A program made the translations under genes and the position numbers. Source: Promethearchaeota archaeon (GTDB lineage Archaea; Asgardarchaeota; Lokiarchaeia; Sigynarchaeales; SOKP01). From it: 32,890 nt of DNA. The stretch lies in assembly GCA_019058515.1 (NCBI GenBank), contig JAHPYY010000117.1, positions 1 to 32,890 of the forward strand, read 5' to 3'. The stretch's first letter is position 1. Every line of letters starts with the position of its first letter. Of the stretch, positions 1-8,456 are shown one piece after another. Below the pieces are notes generated by a model. The model saw only the letters and a list, made by a program, of their open reading frames with translations. It did no database searches and had not been told where the DNA came from.

Positions 1-120
1 GTCTCTGATAGTCCGAAAGGATGTCTACAGAGGCTGAAACCTGGCCAGTGGCAGTCTGATAAATCCGGGTTACAACCCGAGTAAGTCCTGCTAAACGCCG
101 GGAGTAACTATAACTCTCTT
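1..120 (+). rRNA. 23S rRNA, exon 1 visible (5' end outside window)
   Basis: This is the stretch of large-subunit rRNA just before the conserved domain IV core. It ends with AACTATAACTCTCTTAA, the archaeal form of the segment around E. coli 1912-1928. The match breaks off after the TTAA and resumes at 1349 with GGTAGCCAAATGCC, so an intron lies between. The exact end is ambiguous by 1-2 nt because AA can belong to either side. The 5' portion of the gene lies outside the window. Confidence 0.95.
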
Positions 121-1348
121 AACAAGGTAAAAATTAGAGATTTCATTTACTCTTTTATTTTTTTTTTTGCTTTATATATGACTACTGATATTAACATTTA
201 AATAAAAAATTAAAAGAATAATGTTTGAACAAATAAATGAATTTTTTTACAATTTACCTCGTATTCTAATTAACGAGTTAGATAATAACAGTCCAATCCT
301 AAAAAACTTAGGTAATAATGAAATTATAGCGGGTATCAGTTATTTATACTCTATAATTTACAATAAACAAATCACCAAATCTGATAATTTAATAACACCT
401 AATATATCCAAAAAAAGAGCTAACGAATTAATAAAGATCTTTCTGAAACATATTGATTCTAATATTATTAAAAACTACCTCGAATCCAGTGTATATCTTT
501 CAGAAAAAGAATATAATCCAATTGATACAATTGAAGTATATGATAATAATAATACAATTCGAGTTATAGGTATATCTGATGATTTATATGATCAAATTTG
601 GAACAATTTATCAAACTCAGCTCGAAATAATCAAAAACTGAAAAGATATTTTCTATATAGACTTGATAATCCAAGTTTATCAACAGTACTTCGATGTACT
701 TCCAGAGGAACCTGTGGAATTAATTATCTTAAAGGACATGGAAGTTCTCCGATTGTTAAAATTCCTAAAGCGATTGATAAAGATCTAGCATATATACTTG
801 GAGCTTTGAGGGATGGTGGAATTCACTATGATCGTAATAATGATGCATATAAAATCCATTTTGAACAACAAGAATACCAATACTTAGAAGATGAAATCCA
901 ACCAAGATTATATAAGCTTTTTGATCTTGATACAGCAATCGAACCCAGACCAGATGGAGTCAATCAAATACAATTCGCTTCGAAACCTTTATACATATTG
1001 TTTTCAAAATGCTTTGGAATGAGAGAAATCCAACAATTCTGGAAAACACCATATCTTATAGAGAATGCAAATCTAACAATTCAAAAAGAATATATTAAAG
1101 GTTTTTTCGATGCTGAAGGGACTTACGAACATATATATCATTCTTGGTTTCATAGTACTGAGTGTCCACCATTAGAATTCATATCACACCTACTAAACTC
1201 AATAGAGATACATTGTACTGAACCAAGACTCATAAAAACAAGTAGCGAATTCAAACGATTCCCCGCTTTTCAAATTTATATTAATGATTATAAAAGATTT
1301 TTAAGAGAAATAATGGATCTATAATTGGCTTAACGCCACCTTGGGAGT
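121..1348 (+). mobile_element. Archaeal rRNA intron 1 (near E. coli 23S 1927) with homing endonuclease ORF
   Basis: An insertion of about 1.23 kb interrupts the highly conserved CTTAAGGTAGCC segment. The ends can fold into a bulge-helix-bulge-like structure: exon ACTCTC pairs with GGGAGT at 1343-1348, and CAAGG (123-127) pairs with CCTTG (1339-1343), sharing a G. An unpaired TTAA sits on the 5' side and AAG on the 3' side. Such motifs are cut by the archaeal tRNA-splicing endonuclease, so the intron is probably removed as RNA by protein enzymes rather than by self-splicing. Boundaries are good to about 2 nt. Confidence 0.88.
221..1324 (+). CDS. LAGLIDADG homing endonuclease (intron 1)
   Basis: This 367-aa protein is encoded almost entirely within intron 1. 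Two LAGLIDADG helices are visible: LAYILGALRDGG (residues 189-200, last residues degenerate) and YIKGFFDAEG (291-300, with the acidic catalytic-position residues). It is therefore a single-chain two-motif enzyme that would cut intronless 23S alleles and drive homing. The first ~180 residues form an N-terminal extension absent from the other two intron proteins; I do not recognise its fold, although residues 62-78 (SKKRANELIKIFLKHID) could be a small helical DNA-binding part. The stop lies 24 nt before the 3' splice junction. It is strongly AT-rich compared with the surrounding rRNA. The endonuclease family is clear; cleavage specificity is inferred from location. Confidence 0.9.
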   Translation: MFEQINEFFYNLPRILINELDNNSPILKNLGNNEIIAGISYLYSIIYNKQITKSDNLITPNISKKRANELIKIFLKHIDSNIIKNYLESSVYLSEKEYNPIDTIEVYDNNNTIRVIGISDDLYDQIWNNLSNSARNNQKLKRYFLYRLDNPSLSTVLRCTSRGTCGINYLKGHGSSPIVKIPKAIDKDLAYILGALRDGGIHYDRNNDAYKIHFEQQEYQYLEDEIQPRLYKLFDLDTAIEPRPDGVNQIQFASKPLYILFSKCFGMREIQQFWKTPYLIENANLTIQKEYIKGFFDAEGTYEHIYHSWFHSTECPPLEFISHLLNSIEIHCTEPRLIKTSSEFKRFPAFQIYINDYKRFLREIMDL

Positions 1349-1861
1349 AAGGTAGCCAAATGCCTTGTCTGGTAAGTTCAGACGTGCATGAATGGTCCAA
1401 CGTTCTCCCTATTGTCCCAGCCTTCTGACGATTGAAATCACGCTCCGGCGAACGGTCCGGAGAAGCCCAGTGGGACGAGAAGACCCCGTGGAGTTTTACT
1501 GCAGCCTGTTGTTGTGGCTTTGGGCTGGATACAGAGTGTAGTCGGGAGCGTAGAAGTCGTACTTTCGGGTACGGCGGAGCAATATTGGAACACCGGCTTT
1601 CTTTCCTGGAATCACTAACGACGCACGCGTCGGACACCTGCAGGTGGGCAGTTTGGCTGGGGCGGCTCACTCTAGAAAAGGTATCTAGAGTAACCAAAGG
1701 TCAGCTCAAGCGGGTCAGGAATCCGCTGTAGAGTTTAAGAGCAAAAGCTGGCCTGACTGGATTCTGATTACCAAGGAATCCTGAGGCTAACGCCTGGTCT
1801 AGCGATCCTTAGCTGGTCTCATGTGGACGGCTGAGGTGATAGAAAAATTACCCCGGGGGTA
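1349..1861 (+). rRNA. 23S rRNA, exon 2 (domain IV-V)
   Basis: The segment runs from AAGGTAGCCAAATGCC through the conserved GACGAGAAGACCCCGTGG to ATTACCCCGGGGG at the peptidyl-transferase ring. Its length of about 513 nt matches E. coli 1928-2449 without further insertions. Open reading frames on either strand here are shadows of rRNA. The spliced product would read GGGGG-TAACAGAG at the ring. Confidence 0.96.
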
Positions 1862-2577
1862 AGTACGGTTTACTCGTCAAATACTCGAATTAATTATATA
1901 TTATTCATAAATAACTACTAAATCCGCAGAGCTTTAAGATATAAATAGTTTGTATTCATCATACTTTTCATATGTTATTTACTGATACATGGTCATTCTG
2001 GTATTTATGTGGTGCTGCGGAAGATGCATATATTCGAACTAATCCCAATAAGGGATATGAATTTGATTTAGATTCAGTTTCAAGTGAATGGTTAGAACAG
2101 ATTCAACCCCTTCTTATTGAATTAATCAACAAAGAAGTTGCTATAAGACCCCATGCCAATCGACCTCATTATCGATTGCGATTTTTTCATAAGGAGTTAG
2201 TAAGAGTGGTTAAAACAATAAAAGATAATCCCGAACAAGTAAGAAGTATTAAACCAAAGTTTCAATCCCAATGGATTGCGGGATTTTTTGATGCTGAAGG
2301 AAGCGTCACAACAACTGGAACTAACCAACCTATGCTTTCAATCTATTCAACAAAGAAAGCAAAAATAGATTTGATTCAAGAAATTTTAGACAATGCATCT
2401 ATTCATAGCGGCGTTTATTTACCTGAAGGACGAAGTGTTTATCAATTATTCATTACGGGTCGGGCTAATATAAGGAAATTTTTCCAAGAATTCCCGATTC
2501 GACATCCTTCTAAAATTCATAAAATTCGAGCTTTTTTTTGACCGAGTAAATAAAATCATATCGATCCGTACCCCCAT
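1862..2577 (+). mobile_element. Archaeal rRNA intron 2 (near E. coli 23S 2450) with homing endonuclease ORF
   Basis: This insertion of about 716 nt has a textbook bulge-helix-bulge at its ends. The central 4-bp helix is GGGG (1856-1859) with CCCC (2572-2575). The 5' bulge is TAA (1860-1862) and the 3' bulge ATA (2576-2578). The inner helix is GTACGG (1863-1868) with CCGTAC (2566-2571). Cutting after the second bulge nucleotide on each side joins TA to ACAGAG and restores the conserved TAACAGAG of the peptidyl-transferase loop. That agreement makes these boundaries more certain than those of introns 1 and 3. Confidence 0.92.
1972..2541 (+). CDS. LAGLIDADG homing endonuclease (intron 2)
   Basis: This 189-aa protein is typical in size for a compact two-motif LAGLIDADG enzyme. 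The second motif, WIAGFFDAEG (residues 101-110), is canonical. The first is degenerate: FWYLCGAAEDA (9-19), with the final Gly of the motif replaced by Ala, although the Asp is retained at 18. It lies wholly inside intron 2 and ends 36 nt before the 3' splice junction. The start at 1972 leaves only eight residues before the first motif, so the protein has essentially no N-terminal extension. The first-motif changes mean it could be a nickase, a maturase-like remnant or still active; sequence alone cannot decide. Confidence 0.87.
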   Translation: MLFTDTWSFWYLCGAAEDAYIRTNPNKGYEFDLDSVSSEWLEQIQPLLIELINKEVAIRPHANRPHYRLRFFHKELVRVVKTIKDNPEQVRSIKPKFQSQWIAGFFDAEGSVTTTGTNQPMLSIYSTKKAKIDLIQEILDNASIHSGVYLPEGRSVYQLFITGRANIRKFFQEFPIRHPSKIHKIRAFF

Positions 2578-2728
<151 letters not shown>

Positions 2729-3501
2729 TGAGATTAAGATTGCGAAAAATCAGTGGAGTTAGTGAATTAATAAACATGCTTCGATTTAGCATATTAAGAT
2801 GGAAGGAAAATATATTAATCCAGATTTTTCATATTTAATTGGTGCATTAGCAGATGGTTCACTTTATTCCAATGAAAAATATTATGTTAATAGAATTACT
2901 TATTATCAACATTCACAAGAATACTTGAAACATTGTATAGAACCACGGATACTAAAACTTTTTAACAAAAAAGGTCATTTTTACTTCGATCGGCGTAAAT
3001 CAGTTTATTTCTACGAGATAACTTCAAAACTAATATATCAGATATATAAAAAATATATTGGAAATTTTAAGGCTGAAAGCGACCGTAATATTCCGAACTG
3101 GATTAAATACGGTGTAAAACCTATACAATATAGTTTTATTAGCGGATTTTTCGACGCTGATGGATTTTACTATTTGGTACGCGAAAAACAAGATTATAGA
3201 GTACGATTAGGACAGTCGGAATTTCAAATATTACAGGATATTAAAGAAATGTTAAACGATAGATTTAATTGTAACGAAGTGTTTGGACCTTATCAATCAA
3301 AAGAAAATGTAAAGCCATATTTCGAACTACACATATACGGAAAAAATGAAGTAAAGAAATTCCATAGAATTATTAAACCATGTCATCCAGAGAAACAATT
3401 GGATGAAAAAAATATTAAATAAAATCGTCAAGTAGAGTAAACCAAATTTCGAATCCCTCGCTTGATAATTTTCACGAAATGCAATCTTTTCTCACACGAA
3501 A
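2729..3501 (+). mobile_element. Archaeal rRNA intron 3 (near E. coli 23S 2600) with homing endonuclease ORF
   Basis: About 773 nt separate GTCGTGAGA from ACAGGTCGG. The flanks pair strongly: AAGATTGC (2736-2743) with GCAATCTT (3481-3488), and exon GTGAGA (2723-2728) with TCTCAC (3490-3495). These are the inner and central helices of a relaxed bulge-helix-bulge. The 5' bulge is larger than the canonical 3 nt, and TGAGA is repeated at 2729-2733, giving an alternative pairing register. Boundaries are therefore uncertain by several nucleotides. Confidence 0.85.
2799..3422 (+). CDS. LAGLIDADG homing endonuclease (intron 3)
   Basis: This is a 207-aa two-motif LAGLIDADG protein. Both motifs are well formed: SYLIGALADG (residues 11-20) and FISGFFDADG (113-122), each ending in the Asp-Gly that supplies the metal-binding acidic residue. 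It lies inside intron 3 and terminates about 80 nt before the 3' splice junction. Of the three intron proteins this one has the most canonical pair of motifs and so is the best candidate for an active nuclease. Its sequence is only loosely similar to the other two, so the three introns look like separate acquisitions rather than recent copies. Confidence 0.92.
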   Translation: MEGKYINPDFSYLIGALADGSLYSNEKYYVNRITYYQHSQEYLKHCIEPRILKLFNKKGHFYFDRRKSVYFYEITSKLIYQIYKKYIGNFKAESDRNIPNWIKYGVKPIQYSFISGFFDADGFYYLVREKQDYRVRLGQSEFQILQDIKEMLNDRFNCNEVFGPYQSKENVKPYFELHIYGKNEVKKFHRIIKPCHPEKQLDEKNIK

Positions 3502-4060
3502 CAGGTCGGATTCTATCTACTGGGCTTGTTGGAAGACTGAGGGTAACGGAAAATCAGTACGAGAGGAACATTTTGCGGGCGCCTCTGGTGTACCGGTTAT
3601 CTGACAAGGTATCGCCGGGCAGCTACGCGCCAACGGATAAGCGCTGAACGCATCTAAGCGCGAAGCCGGTCCCGAAAATAGTCTTCCAATCTCGTTGCGA
3701 AAAAGCGAATATACATTTAAGAGATTTGAGTTGGCTTGATTGATAAGTTCTATCTGTGTGGAACAAAAGTCAACCTTTGATAGTCATAATTCAAATATCG
3801 TAAGTGGATAGGAGCAAGAACAGGGCGCGGTGACGCGAACTGTGGCGGCGAGACGAGCGCACCGGTAAAAGACCGGGTTGGTGAGGCGGGGGTGTACGTA
3901 GGGAGCTTCCGGGCGACCTATTTAGCCCGCCGTTCTCAACCGCGCGAGTGTGTGGTGTTCGAAAAAGGACTTGCTGGTTCAGGCTTAGAACATTGAGGTG
4001 TATTTAAGAAAATTTGAAGTTGATGAATTTTTCAGAGACGAGATGTGAGCGAATATAGTG
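3502..4060 (+). rRNA. 23S rRNA, exon 4 and 3' end, with large insertion at the ES39 position
   Basis: It starts CAGGTCGGATTCTATC and contains the sarcin-ricin loop AGTACGAGAGGAAC (3556-3569), then GCATCTAAGCGCGAAGCC. After AGTCTTCC (about 3682) the expected short helix 98 is replaced by about 290 nt, ending near GGACTTGCT (3968). The tail ATTGAGGTGTATTTAAG fits the archaeal 3' end (compare TTGATAGG...GTGTAAG). The mature end is not sharply defined; I place it near 4060 by comparison with E. coli. No 5S rRNA or tRNA follows. Confidence 0.88.
3682..3970 (+). other. ES39-like expansion segment in helix 98 region
   Basis: Within this rRNA insertion, GCGCGGT (3825-3831), GAAC (3837-3840) and GGCGG (3844-3848) pair in order with CCGCC (3927-3931), GTTC (3932-3935) and ACCGCGC (3939-3945). 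This forms a long GC-rich arm of about 120 nt. An AT-rich arm precedes it, with AATCTC (3689-3694) pairing to GAGATT (3720-3725). Enlarged ES39 is described for Asgard archaeal LSU rRNA. The assignment rests on position and structure, not on alignment. Confidence 0.7.
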
Positions 4061-4082
4061 GAAGGATTGTGTTCCTGAATAG

Positions 4083-4107
4083 TTTTTATTTTTTCTCTCT
4101 TTTTAAT
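4083..4107 (+). terminator. T-rich tract after 23S rRNA
   Basis: The run GTTTTTATTTTTTCTCTCTTTTT directly follows the rRNA 3' region. Oligo-T stretches are the usual archaeal termination signal. No strong hairpin is needed or seen. Confidence 0.55.
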
Positions 4108-4151
4108 AGTTAATTTAACTATCGAAATATAATAATAGGCTATTCCTAGAG

Positions 4152-4790
4152 TTATTCTTCCTTATAAATCAATTCGGGGTAAATATATTCAAATGCTTCG
4201 TTAAATATTTTGTGATTTAACCACTTATTTGCTCTATTCATCCAGATTAAATTCTTTGACGGATTGTACTACTTGAGGAACTCTGTATTTCCGTAAATCG
4301 ACTTAATAAGATTCTTTTCGTCAACTAAATCCGTTATTATCAAGTATCTTTCAACTTTTAAGTATAGAAAAACATAATCTAATGTTCTTAGAATCTCGGA
4401 CATTTCGCATTCTGGAAGGTACAGCTTTACCATCAACCCTTTTTTAATCTTTTTCTCCTTCTTGAATCCATAAATGTAATATTCCCCCTCGACATCGTAT
4501 ATATATCCAAAGTTGAAGAATTGAAATATTTCTTTTAAAGTATCTCCCATGTCTTCTTCCAAGTTTAGCAAAAGAATGTGAATCTTTTCTCGGAAACCTA
4601 AATTTTTAAAGGTTGTATTGGGAAAAACCAAACCTTCTTTTATTAACATTTGGATCTCGTCGAAAAAGGGTTTGTTAAAAGTGTCGAGGTTGTCCAAAAT
4701 GTCAATAGATTGCCAATTATTCACGCGAGTTAAGGTGTCATCATAAATAGAGTCGGATTTGTAGTATTCAGAGACTGCTAAATCGCCGGA
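4152..4790 (-). pseudogene. C-terminal fragment of the 1196-aa orphan family, with an in-frame TAG
   Basis: Reading the minus strand from about 4790 gives GDLAVSEYYKSDS..., colinear with the last ~210 residues of the protein at 18422-22012 (GDLVVSDYY...). Shared blocks include EGEYYIYG, VKLYLP/IKLYLP and KVERYLI. A TAG at 4269-4271 sits where the full-length protein has His. Beyond it the homology continues in frame (YNPSKNLIWM... to YPELIYKEE) and stops with TAA at 4152. Upstream homology ends near 4790, with a stop soon after, so the N-terminal ~1000 residues are missing. It is most simply a decaying truncated paralog. The apparent restart at 4724 (internal GTG/ATG) could make a 151-aa peptide, but I doubt it is functional. 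Confidence 0.82.
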
Positions 4791-4916
4791 AATGGTCTTA
4801 CTGATGATATAACTGCGGAATTAGGCGTGGTTTTAAGTGGTCAAAAACTTACAGACATAATAATATCATCATTTCCTAAACCTATAAAGTTAATACTGAA
4901 AAATAAATCTCAATGA
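4784..4916 (+). pseudogene. 3' fragment of an unidentified gene
   Basis: An open frame with no start codon reads ...GLTDDITAELGVVLSGQKL... and stops at TGA 4914-4916. That stop overlaps the ATG of the next small ORF in an ATGA arrangement, typical of translationally coupled genes. It begins abruptly where homology of the neighbouring minus-strand fragment ends, so a rearrangement breakpoint probably lies near 4785-4790. The family is not recognised. Confidence 0.35.
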
Positions 4917-5095
4917 GAGAAGAAATAACTCAACTCCTCGATGTTAACGAAAAACATTATAAGTTTGGTAAGGATAAATTTATCATAGTTGAAAAGAAAT
5001 TTGAGGATTGGGTAAAACAATTAAAAAGAGACCAGTATTTAAAACATAAGACGGTTTGGGTAAAAATGTTAATTTTGAATGTTTTGTACTTGTAA
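4913..5095 (+). CDS. Small hypothetical protein, possibly frameshifted
   Basis: This 60-aa ORF (MREEITQLLDVNEKH...) starts in an ATGA overlap with the preceding fragment. Residues 1-45 look like real coding sequence: charged and helical, with EDWVKQLKRDQYLKH. The last 12 residues are hydrophobic and out of character. A +1 frame continues from about 5056 to 5250 (ILDRTEDKILLPSSPKH... to NEKRKSI), so the original gene may have been frameshifted near 5060-5090. There is no family match that I recognise. It lies in a zone of gene remnants, and function is unlikely. Confidence 0.3.
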   Translation: MREEITQLLDVNEKHYKFGKDKFIIVEKKFEDWVKQLKRDQYLKHKTVWVKMLILNVLYL

Positions 5096-5524
5096 TTATT
5101 ATATATATACTTGATAGAACTGAAGATAAAATTTTACTTCCTTCCTCGCCTAAACACTCTACTTCTAAGTTGTTAAGGCTTTTCGCTGGTGCAGGTTTTC
5201 TTGGTAACCTTGTGGGGGTAGGTCTTAACGAGAAGCGTAAGTCTATTTAGAGAGCGGAGGTTACATTGCTCCACGGAACTCCTCTCTCAAAAGAGATGGA
5301 GTGAGGAAGAAAGAGGAAGAATGAGTTAAAGTGTTCAAAGATATGAAGCATAGGAGGATAGACTAAAGTGCTTGATATTAAGAGTTTTTCTACTACTGAA
5401 TTGAATCAATTAGAATAGTCAATTAAAAGAGGAAAAAAAAGAGTGTTTATCTAAAACGCAATCAAGAGATATTGATGATCTCATTCAAGAATTTTAAACC
5501 ATTTTAATAAGATGTTTGGTTTTC
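5096..5524. other. Mostly non-coding stretch with gene remnants
   Basis: No intact gene is visible. A + frame to 5250 may be the shifted tail of the preceding ORF. A short hairpin lies at about 5279-5303 (ACTCC TCTC ... GAGA T GGAGT). At 5369-5498 a broken + reading frame, LDIKSFSTTELNQLE, then a stop, then SKTQSRDIDDLIQEF in a shifted frame, looks like the remains of a small protein gene. Confidence 0.4.
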
Positions 5525-6004
5525 TTATTCTACACTAGATACTATTGTCTTAAATATTGATTCCCATTTATTGAAGTCAGAAATGATACATGAACAATTT
5601 AACAATATGATTGTGTCATTAACCATTTTCAAGAGATATATTGCTTTAAACGCATTATTCTGTTTTTTAAATTCAATCATCCATATTTTTTTGTCAAGAT
5701 GATTTTCAATTTCTTCTTTTTTATAATCTTTATAATTTAAATGTTGGTTTGAAATTATACCATTATATATTTGATCAAAGTTTGAATTCGGATCCTTTCC
5801 CATCTGAACATTAATACTAGGGCTGATAATTGGATCCTGTTGCCCAAGGATTTTAATAACTTTACCATCTGCTGGAAAAATAATCCTGGTTTTCCCTACG
5901 GTATTACTCACCCAACCTTTAGGATAACTCATTGAAATTCCTGTAGCTTCAGAATAAAATTTTTCAAAAATAATCTCTATGGGTTTATCTTTTTTATCTT
6001 TCAT
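5525..6004 (-). CDS. PsbP/MOG1-like domain protein
   Basis: This 159-aa soluble protein has the layout of the PsbP/MOG1/DcrB-like fold. An N-terminal segment, YSEATGISMSYPKGW (residues 18-32), matches the 'Y.....G.S..YP..W' opening common in that superfamily. Alternating strands and a final amphipathic helix follow (FNKWESIFKTIVSSV). There is no signal peptide. Its start overlaps the stop of the upstream gene (TAATG), so the two are translationally coupled. Family assignment is by pattern only. Function is unknown; PsbP-like domains often serve as binding or assembly modules in larger complexes, here perhaps with the membrane protein encoded upstream. Confidence 0.6.
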   Translation of the reverse strand: MKDKKDKPIEIIFEKFYSEATGISMSYPKGWVSNTVGKTRIIFPADGKVIKILGQQDPIISPSINVQMGKDPNSNFDQIYNGIISNQHLNYKDYKKEEIENHLDKKIWMIEFKKQNNAFKAIYLLKMVNDTIILLNCSCIISDFNKWESIFKTIVSSVE

Positions 6005-6648
6005 TAATCTACATCAGGTATATCAACTATTTCATTATAATCTTGTAATTTGACTGACAATAATTTTGCCCATCTTTCCATATATAGGATATTTGTTCCC
6101 CAAATAAATTGAGTATCATCATTTTCTGATAGAATTCCAATACCAAAATTTTTTTGAATTACAAATTCTTTTCGAATTTTCGGACGTTTTTTAGCATGAA
6201 TAATGAATGGTATTAAAAAGACAAACGGTAAAACTGTTATTATAATTCCAATAGTCATACCAATAGGTGTAAATATCTCTGGACTCCAATAACCTCCGGA
6301 AATAATACCCCCTATAGGAAAAATTAATGAAACAAGAAACATAAACAGTTCGCACCAAATATTTTCTTTGATAATTTTATATGATCGAGATTCATTACGA
6401 CATCGCTTACATATTGGCATCTGCATTGTTGCAAAAAGTGGATATGTCTTTCCATCAATTACATTAACGTTATAAGGATCAGTATATTTAATATCCCAAT
6501 GATCAATAGTAAAATTAAAACTACAAACAACACATTCCCTTGGTATATCGAAGCTACCTTGCTCTGGAAGTACATTTAAAGGCATTTTTACTATATTTTT
6601 TGGAATATCACTAAAATGCACTGGTTCACTTTCAAATTTTGGTGACAT
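6004..6648 (-). CDS. Zinc-ribbon membrane protein, unknown function
   Basis: This 214-aa protein has two CxxC pairs, CVVC (about residues 39-42) and CKRC (about 80-83). They are spaced like a split zinc ribbon, with a ~35-residue insert. Two hydrophobic segments follow (about 100-120 and 130-150), predicting a hairpin of transmembrane helices, and then a charged cytoplasmic tail of about 60 residues. It overlaps the downstream PsbP-like gene by the TAATG junction, implying a two-gene operon. I recognise no specific family. By layout it could be a membrane-anchored sensor or adaptor. Confidence 0.6.
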   Translation of the reverse strand: MSPKFESEPVHFSDIPKNIVKMPLNVLPEQGSFDIPRECVVCSFNFTIDHWDIKYTDPYNVNVIDGKTYPLFATMQMPICKRCRNESRSYKIIKENIWCELFMFLVSLIFPIGGIISGGYWSPEIFTPIGMTIGIIITVLPFVFLIPFIIHAKKRPKIRKEFVIQKNFGIGILSENDDTQFIWGTNILYMERWAKLLSVKLQDYNEIVDIPDVD

Positions 6649-6933
6649 AACTAAATCCCATTTTGATAAATTTATTTTAAAACCTTTAAATAATAATTTA
6701 TTATATCTTAATTTACGGTCTTTTTTTATTGGATTTCTTATTTATCGAAAAGCTTGTTCTCATATTTTTTTATATTTCTTAAAGTAAGATATGCTTATTT
6801 AATTTATTTTTTTTTTTCTCAATTGTTAATGTTATTTATTCCCTAATACTTGACACTTTTCTTCATAAGATTGGACATGGTATTTGTATCAATTTCTATT
6901 ATTATCTAGGCAATCTGTCAATTATTAGAAGGA
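6649..6933. promoter_or_regulatory. AT-rich intergenic region upstream of the two-gene operon
   Basis: A BRE/TATA-like AAAACCTTTAAATAATAA occurs at about 6679-6696 in the + orientation, but no + gene follows. The promoter for the minus-strand operon should also lie here; I cannot pick one box with confidence. Long T tracts (about 6809-6819) fit transcription termination. Confidence 0.3.
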
Positions 6934-7998
6934 TTAAGGATATTTCTTACCCATTCGTTTATCAAGTGTGCCTAATAATACTCTCTTCTGAGAATACACG
7001 TGTAAGACATTTTCAGTTATTTGTATTAAGAGTTCTTGTCCTACCCTATTCTGACCAAAATAATAGGTTATATTATTCAATTTGAAATTCCCAACACTAC
7101 TGATCTTTCGATGATAATAACCTTCTTTATCCGGCTTATGTGATTTCAGTCCAACAAGACTAGGGGGATTTTTGGGAGGATCTGAAGGGTTTAACGACTT
7201 ACAAGACTTGTTAGGGATACTCGATTGGAGTACTCCGTTTTGGTGTTTAACTTTTACATCTTTTGTCAGTTGTATTTTAGTTATTTCTCGAATGACTCGC
7301 TCTTGATATTCAATCCGAATAGTTTCAAGCATATCTATCATCACTACTTTAGATCTAGAAAGAAGATCCACTTGAATTTTATACCCTTGGTAGGAAATCT
7401 CCCGAAATTTATTAACGATACGAGTTTCGGAGCATTCGAGGAATCGTTGAACATCAAGAGGAGGATCTGGGGGGCGTAAGGTTACTTGTCTGAATCGATC
7501 CATGGGTTTTTCATGGGTTCCATCATGGATTCGATTGTGGTATTGGGTGGTTAAATACTCCGTTAAATCTTGATTTAGTTGACTTAAAGAATATCCGGAA
7601 CTTTCTTGGAGTTTCTGTTTTATTTCTGCGATGAATTGATTTTCTACTGTCTCATAAAACCGTTCAATTTTGCCTTTCCTTTGGGGGCGGTAAGGCGTTT
7701 GATTAATAAGTTTGATTCCATAAGCTTGGCAAAACAGCTCAAAATTATTCATTCGTTCTCCTCGATATCTAAACTGGCTCCCATTATCCACATATATTGC
7801 CTCAGGGATACCATGTTCAAGAATCGCCGCGTTAAGCGTCAAAATCTCATTTGATAATCGTATGTTGGGATAGTAAATCATCGCAGTAATAAATCTGGAA
7901 AAGTCATCTAACACTGTAAATCCATAAACCCATCCAATTCCGGTAAGGTAAATCTTACCTTGGATATCCATCTGATAGAGCTGACCGGAGTTTATCAT
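6934..7998 (-). mobile_element. 5'-truncated DDE transposase (integrase catalytic core)
   Basis: This 354-aa rve/DDE integrase-core protein shows a catalytic triad of D11 (QMDIQG), D71 (YVDNGSQF) and E112 (KGKIERFYETV), with IS481/IS3-like context such as NQTPYRPQRKGKIE. The C-terminal ~150 residues form the non-catalytic domain and a basic tail. The frame stays open upstream to a TAG near 8083 (...SSVKDQKYARYERFEM), which fits the linker before the catalytic core. The ~100-residue N-terminal HTH expected of this family is missing, with no trace in other frames. I found no matching terminal inverted repeats or target-site duplication, so the element is probably a dead copy, although the catalytic domain is intact. 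Confidence 0.85.
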
Positions 7999-8165
7999 TT
8001 CAAACCGTTCATATCTTGCATACTTTTGATCTTTTACCGATGAAAGGTCTGAATTTTTAAAAGTTTTTTTTAATGTTCCAATCTAAATAACCGTAGTTAT
8101 TTTTTAGTATACTAGAATCATAGAAATTGTTTTTAAAATTATTACTGTTTAAATAGAGGTAACTA

Positions 8166-8179
8166 GAAAGGTTTATACC
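8166..8179 (+). promoter_or_regulatory. BRE/TATA-like box for the 56-aa microprotein
   Basis: GAAAGGTTTATACC ends 26 nt before the ATG at 8206. This predicts a very short leader or a leaderless transcript. Confidence 0.45.
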
Positions 8180-8205
8180 AATTTCAAAGATGGGAACAAA
8201 ATAAT

Positions 8206-8376
8206 ATGAAATTATCAAACTCTTACAAAATATTAATATTTGTATTAATTGGCATTAACACTTTATTAAGTATAGCAAGTTTAGTTTTTGGTCACGCAGC
8301 AAGTGGTGGAGGATACTTTAATTCTATTATAATACCCTTAAAACAAATAAACCTATTTTTATATTTTTTATATTAA
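8206..8376 (+). CDS. 56-aa membrane microprotein with SGGG motif
   Basis: This short ORF starts ATG at 8206 and stops TAA at 8374-8376. It encodes MKLSNSYKILIFVLIGINTL... with one hydrophobic segment (about residues 8-30) followed by HAASGGGYFN and a second hydrophobic stretch. It aligns with the 37-aa peptide encoded at 17983-18096 (MKFFNFYRVLLFVLIGVV...), sharing the basic-aromatic start, the LFVLIG core and a Gly-rich SGGG. The match between two unlinked loci, each with a promoter-like box, argues that both are real. The function is unknown; this copy differs by extending past the Gly motif. Confidence 0.55.
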   Translation: MKLSNSYKILIFVLIGINTLLSIASLVFGHAASGGGYFNSIIIPLKQINLFLYFLY

Positions 8377-8392
8377 TTCATCTAATCGTTTT

Positions 8393-8410
8393 CAAAGGCT
8401 TTAAATACTT
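8393..8410 (+). promoter_or_regulatory. BRE/TATA-like promoter for the zinc-finger and PHP genes
   Basis: CAAAGGCTTTAAATACTT lies 47 nt before the ATG at 8457 and has the archaeal BRE plus TATA layout. Confidence 0.5.
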
Positions 8411-8456
8411 CTATTTAGAAGATTGGGTACAACAATACTGATTCTAAGTACGAATT

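Noticed and set aside
3462..3647. Short ORF across the intron 3/exon 4 junction
   Set aside because: It covers the sarcin-ricin region of 23S rRNA, a shadow frame.
3815..3970. GC-rich structured stretch considered as an SRP or RNase P RNA gene
   Set aside because: It lacks the conserved motifs of those RNAs, and flanking 23S sequence resumes after it, so an rRNA expansion segment fits better.
7225..7854. Plus-strand ORFs inside the transposase gene
   Set aside because: They are antisense shadows of a clear DDE integrase core.
6841..8110. Terminal inverted repeats of an insertion sequence around the transposase
   Set aside because: I compared the flanks by eye and found no matching inverted ends or target duplication.
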